Assembly (NCBI GenBank): GCA_031284225.1
Contig: JAITAH010000410.1
Span: 1-9,234, forward strand
Origin: Dysgonamonadaceae bacterium
GTDB taxonomy: Bacteria; Bacteroidota; Bacteroidia; Bacteroidales; Azobacteroidaceae
Reading direction: 5' to 3'
Length of the DNA: 9,234 bases
Under the pieces are notes generated by a model, which ran no database searches, was not told the DNA's origin, and was given only the letters and a program-made list of their open reading frames with translations. Made by a program: the position numbers and the translations under genes. This document shows, piece after piece, positions 7,551 to 9,234 of the stretch (position 1 is its first letter; every line of letters starts with the position of its first letter).

Positions 7551-7894
7551 TTCAAAGCTCCTTTCTTCCATGCGTAGGCCAGTCCGAGCGTTAAGATGAC
7601 GAAAAAGAAAGCCATACTGATCAATCCCTGTACGCCACAGTCGCGCAGGATGCTCGCCCAAGGGAACAGCAGCACCGTTTCCACATCGAACACTAAATAC
7701 AAAATAGCAAAGAGGTAATAGCCTACCTTGAATTGTGTCCACGACGTTCCGCGCGTGGGAATACCACATTCGTAAGGTTCTCCTTTCAGTGAATTGTCGG
7801 ATTTCGGCGCCAACAGCCAAGCCATGAGCAAGGCCGCTACTACCATAAAAATAGCCGTCAGCAATACGACTAAAAACAATGCAGAATTACTCAT
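7541..7894 (-). CDS. nuoA: NADH-quinone oxidoreductase subunit A
   Basis: First gene of the nuo operon, 117 residues, normal for the family. It is a three-helix membrane subunit near the quinone cavity, with hydrophobic segments at about residues 5-29, 58-80 and 89-110. Signature motifs are KGEPYECGIPT (37-47, with the loop Cys43 whose counterpart is used as an active/deactive marker in other complex I enzymes) and LVFDVETVLLFPWA (67-80, with acidic Asp70 and Glu72). The ATG at 7894 has no clear Shine-Dalgarno sequence, which is usual in Bacteroidetes, and lies about 40 nt downstream of the predicted transcription start. Its last codons contain the ribosome site for nuoB. A three-codon frame (ATG CTC TTA TGA) at 7902-7891 overlaps its start codon; I draw no conclusion from that. 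Confidence 0.96.
   Translation of the reverse strand: MSNSALFLVVLLTAIFMVVAALLMAWLLAPKSDNSLKGEPYECGIPTRGTSWTQFKVGYYLFAILYLVFDVETVLLFPWASILRDCGVQGLISMAFFFVILTLGLAYAWKKGALKWK
7558..7563 (-). promoter_or_regulatory. Ribosome binding site of nuoB (decides the start)
   Basis: AAGGAG lies 7 nt before the ATG at 7550 and inside the end of nuoA. It decides between this ATG and the in-frame codons further upstream (for example ATG at 7571), none of which has a comparable site and which would extend NuoB into nuoA-coding sequence. Confidence 0.8.
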
Positions 7895-7915
7895 AAGAGC
7901 ATTTTATTATAAAAA

Positions 7916-7955
7916 AGTTTATACTTTTCCGATTTCGAGCGCAAAAGTATAAACT
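7916..7955 (-). terminator. Perfect 13-bp inverted repeat: terminator of the permease gene and/or nuo operator
   Basis: AGTTTATACTTTT (7916-7928) and AAAAGTATAAACT (7943-7955) are exact reverse complements separated by 14 bases. On the minus strand the second arm runs into a T tract (7916-7911), the form of an intrinsic terminator for the permease transcript, though the stem has only two G-C pairs and would be weak. The upstream arm covers the nuo -7 element, so nuo transcripts starting near 7935 would carry only the second arm. A DNA-level role, as a binding site for a dimeric regulator, is therefore equally possible. The dyad itself is certain; its function is inference. Confidence 0.5.
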
Positions 7956-7973
7956 ATTTGTCAGGGATGCAAA
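7941..7973 (-). promoter_or_regulatory. Bacteroidetes-type promoter of the nuo operon
   Basis: On the minus strand the -33 element TTTG (7973-7970) and the -7 element TACTTTTGC (7949-7941, consensus TAnnTTTG) are separated by 20 nt, as expected for the primary sigma factor (SigABfr type) of Bacteroidetes. Transcription should start near 7935, leaving a leader of about 40 nt before the nuoA ATG at 7894. This is the only full match to the two-part consensus in the 152-bp intergenic region. The -7 element overlaps the upstream arm of a 13-bp inverted repeat. Confidence 0.7.
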
Positions 7974-8046
7974 AATTTGGGGGATTAATTTACGATTTTT
8001 CACATAAGTCTTAGCCCAAATATAGATATGGAAAACCCAGATCGCT

Positions 8047-9234
8047 CTATTCAAACCGAATCGTTTTCGCCGGGGATATTTTGGCCACTAAATATGAAGG
8101 TCCAATCAACATCAATAACGTAACAAGGAATGTCCCCAGATTGATCAGCAATAACGACCAGATATTCAATTCGACAGGTACTTCGGGAACATAATAAACT
8201 TCGGGATTGAGTTTCAGGATGCCTGTCTGTTTTTGGACAATGCAAATGGTTAACGCAATCAGATTTCCCCACAAAAGCCCTTTCCCTATCAGGAAAGCTG
8301 ATACGTAGAGGAAGATTTTCCGGATACCGGTGTTGTTTTCGCCCATTGCTTTCAGAATGCCGATCATATTGGCGCGTTCCAGAATGATAATCAGCAAACC
8401 GGAAATCATGGAAAAGCCGGCTACGAGCGCCATCAGTAGCAGAATAACGACCACATTCGTGTCCAACACATCTAACCAAGCGAAAATCATCGGATTCAGT
8501 TGCCGGATGGAGCGCGGATAGTAATGATTTCCCAATCGGTCGGTTTGGGTGGATAAATCAAAATACGCCGTTTCAAAAGTAGCATCCAATTGGTTGTAAT
8601 CGTTGACTAACAGTTCCAGGCCGCTGGCCATATCATCGTCCCAGTCGCTTAAACGGCGGATTTGCCGGATGTCGCCCAAAATAAATAACTTGTCGTAATC
8701 GGCAAAATGGGTCTGATAAATGCCGGCAATGACGTATTTCCGGGCGCGCGGCGGATCTTGGATGAAATAACAAACAAACGAATCGCCGGTTTTCAGGTTC
8801 AGTTTATCCGCGATGATAGAAGATATCAGGACGTTGTTGCTCGTAGAATCCGGTCTGAGATTCAAAACTTTTCCGTCTTTCAGGTTCCTTTGAAAGAAAT
8901 CCCAATCAAAATGTTCATCGACGCCTTTTAAGACCACTCCCTGAAAATCGTTATCCGTTTTGATAATGGCCGGTTTGGTAGCAAATGCCTGTATGTGCCG
9001 AATGTTTGGAATTGCCCGTAACTCATCAAGTAAAGTATCGCTGATAGCAATAGGATGTGTTTCGTACGAAATGTTGCTGTCGAAATGTGTAATCTGAATG
9101 TGCGAACCGAATCCGATAACCTTGTTTCGGACTTCCTTTTTGAAACCGATCACTATGGTTACCGACAAAATCATCACCGCCAATCCCAGTGCCATGCTGG
9201 CAATAGCAATACGGATAGCTGGCGGGGAAACTTG
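8047..9234 (-). CDS. LolC/LolE-like FtsX-family ABC transporter permease (5' end beyond window)
   Basis: Inner-membrane permease of the MacB/FtsX/LolCE superfamily, whose members with a separate ATPase move lipoproteins or other envelope substrates. 395 residues plus the stop lie in the window. The frame continues to base 9234 with PPAIRIAIASMALGLAVMIL, matching the lead-in to the first helix of this family, so the Met at 9195 is internal and roughly 15-25 residues are missing. Order in window numbering: helix 1 at about 6-30, a periplasmic MacB-type core at about 31-250, then three helices at about 260-285, 308-333 and 357-384. The coupling-loop motif ERANMIGILKAMG follows the second helix, and the protein ends SPAKTIRFE, typical of Bacteroidetes members. 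Whether the substrate is lipoprotein is inferred from family only. It is codirectional with nuoA but separated by 152 bp with its own promoter for nuo. Confidence 0.9.
   Translation of the reverse strand, partial: QVSPPAIRIAIASMALGLAVMILSVTIVIGFKKEVRNKVIGFGSHIQITHFDSNISYETHPIAISDTLLDELRAIPNIRHIQAFATKPAIIKTDNDFQGVVLKGVDEHFDWDFFQRNLKDGKVLNLRPDSTSNNVLISSIIADKLNLKTGDSFVCYFIQDPPRARKYVIAGIYQTHFADYDKLFILGDIRQIRRLSDWDDDMASGLELLVNDYNQLDATFETAYFDLSTQTDRLGNHYYPRSIRQLNPMIFAWLDVLDTNVVVILLLMALVAGFSMISGLLIIILERANMIGILKAMGENNTGIRKIFLYVSAFLIGKGLLWGNLIALTICIVQKQTGILKLNPEVYYVPEVPVELNIWSLLLINLGTFLVTLLMLIGPSYLVAKISPAKTIRFE

Noticed and set aside
7551..7820. 90-codon upstream extension of nuoB
   Set aside because: The extension overlaps nuoA in another frame, does not resemble NuoB, and the ATG at 7550 has a strong AAGGAG site and gives the normal length.
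7891..7902. Three-codon frame ATG CTC TTA TGA overlapping the nuoA start
   Set aside because: It is too short to distinguish from chance and has no ribosome site. It does not resemble a known attenuation leader.
8017..8024. Second -7-like element TATATTTG on the minus strand upstream of nuoA
   Set aside because: The nearest TTTG upstream (8055-8052) is 27 nt away, too far for the two-part consensus. It may be chance in A+T-rich sequence.
9193..9195. ATG at 9195 as the permease start
   Set aside because: The frame continues upstream to the window end with residues that match the family's lead-in to helix 1, so this Met is internal.

Overview
The window is almost entirely one leftward (minus-strand) operon for a proton-pumping NADH:quinone oxidoreductase-type respiratory complex I. 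It points to a Bacteroidetes bacterium, most likely of the order Bacteroidales. The reasons are the fused nuoCD gene, the absence of nuoE, nuoF and nuoG between nuoCD and nuoH, a Bacteroidetes-type promoter (TTTG, 20 nt, TAnnTTTG) upstream of nuoA, and protein wording typical of that phylum. The genus cannot be named from sequence alone.

Layout from right to left, in the direction of transcription. Positions 9234-8047 hold the 3' part of a LolC/LolE-like FtsX-family ABC transporter permease; its start lies outside the window. Positions 8046-7895 are a 152-bp intergenic stretch with the operon promoter and a perfect 13-bp inverted repeat. Then follow nuoA (7894-7541), nuoB (7550-6930), the nuoCD fusion (6933-5296), an accessory ORF6N-domain gene (5288-4680), nuoH (4670-3600), nuoI (3612-3148), nuoJ (3146-2625), an accessory GIY-YIG nuclease gene (2573-2277) inside a pair of inverted repeats, nuoK (2184-1876), and nuoL from 1869 to the window edge. 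nuoL is open to base 1 and seems to lack only a short C-terminal tail. nuoM and nuoN would be expected next, beyond base 1.

The nuo genes are packed tightly: nuoA/nuoB overlap by 10 nt, nuoB/nuoCD by 4 nt, nuoH/nuoI by 13 nt; nuoI-nuoJ are 1 nt apart and nuoK-nuoL 6 nt apart. NuoB, NuoCD and NuoI form the quinone-reducing connecting arm (cluster N2 and two further [4Fe-4S] clusters). NuoA, H, J, K and L belong to the proton-pumping membrane arm. The NADH-oxidising module (NuoEFG) is not encoded here, so the electron donor is open.

Two genes do not belong to the respiratory complex. The ORF6N gene sits exactly where nuoEFG lies in the Escherichia coli operon and is fitted in with gaps of only 7 and 9 nt. 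The GIY-YIG gene fills a 388-bp unit with inverted ends between nuoJ and nuoK and looks like a minimal mobile element. Both are more A+T-rich than nuoCD by hand count (about 40% and 37% G+C against 49% over 240-base samples), and both are co-oriented with the operon. These, together with the promoter dyad, are the points most worth a second look.
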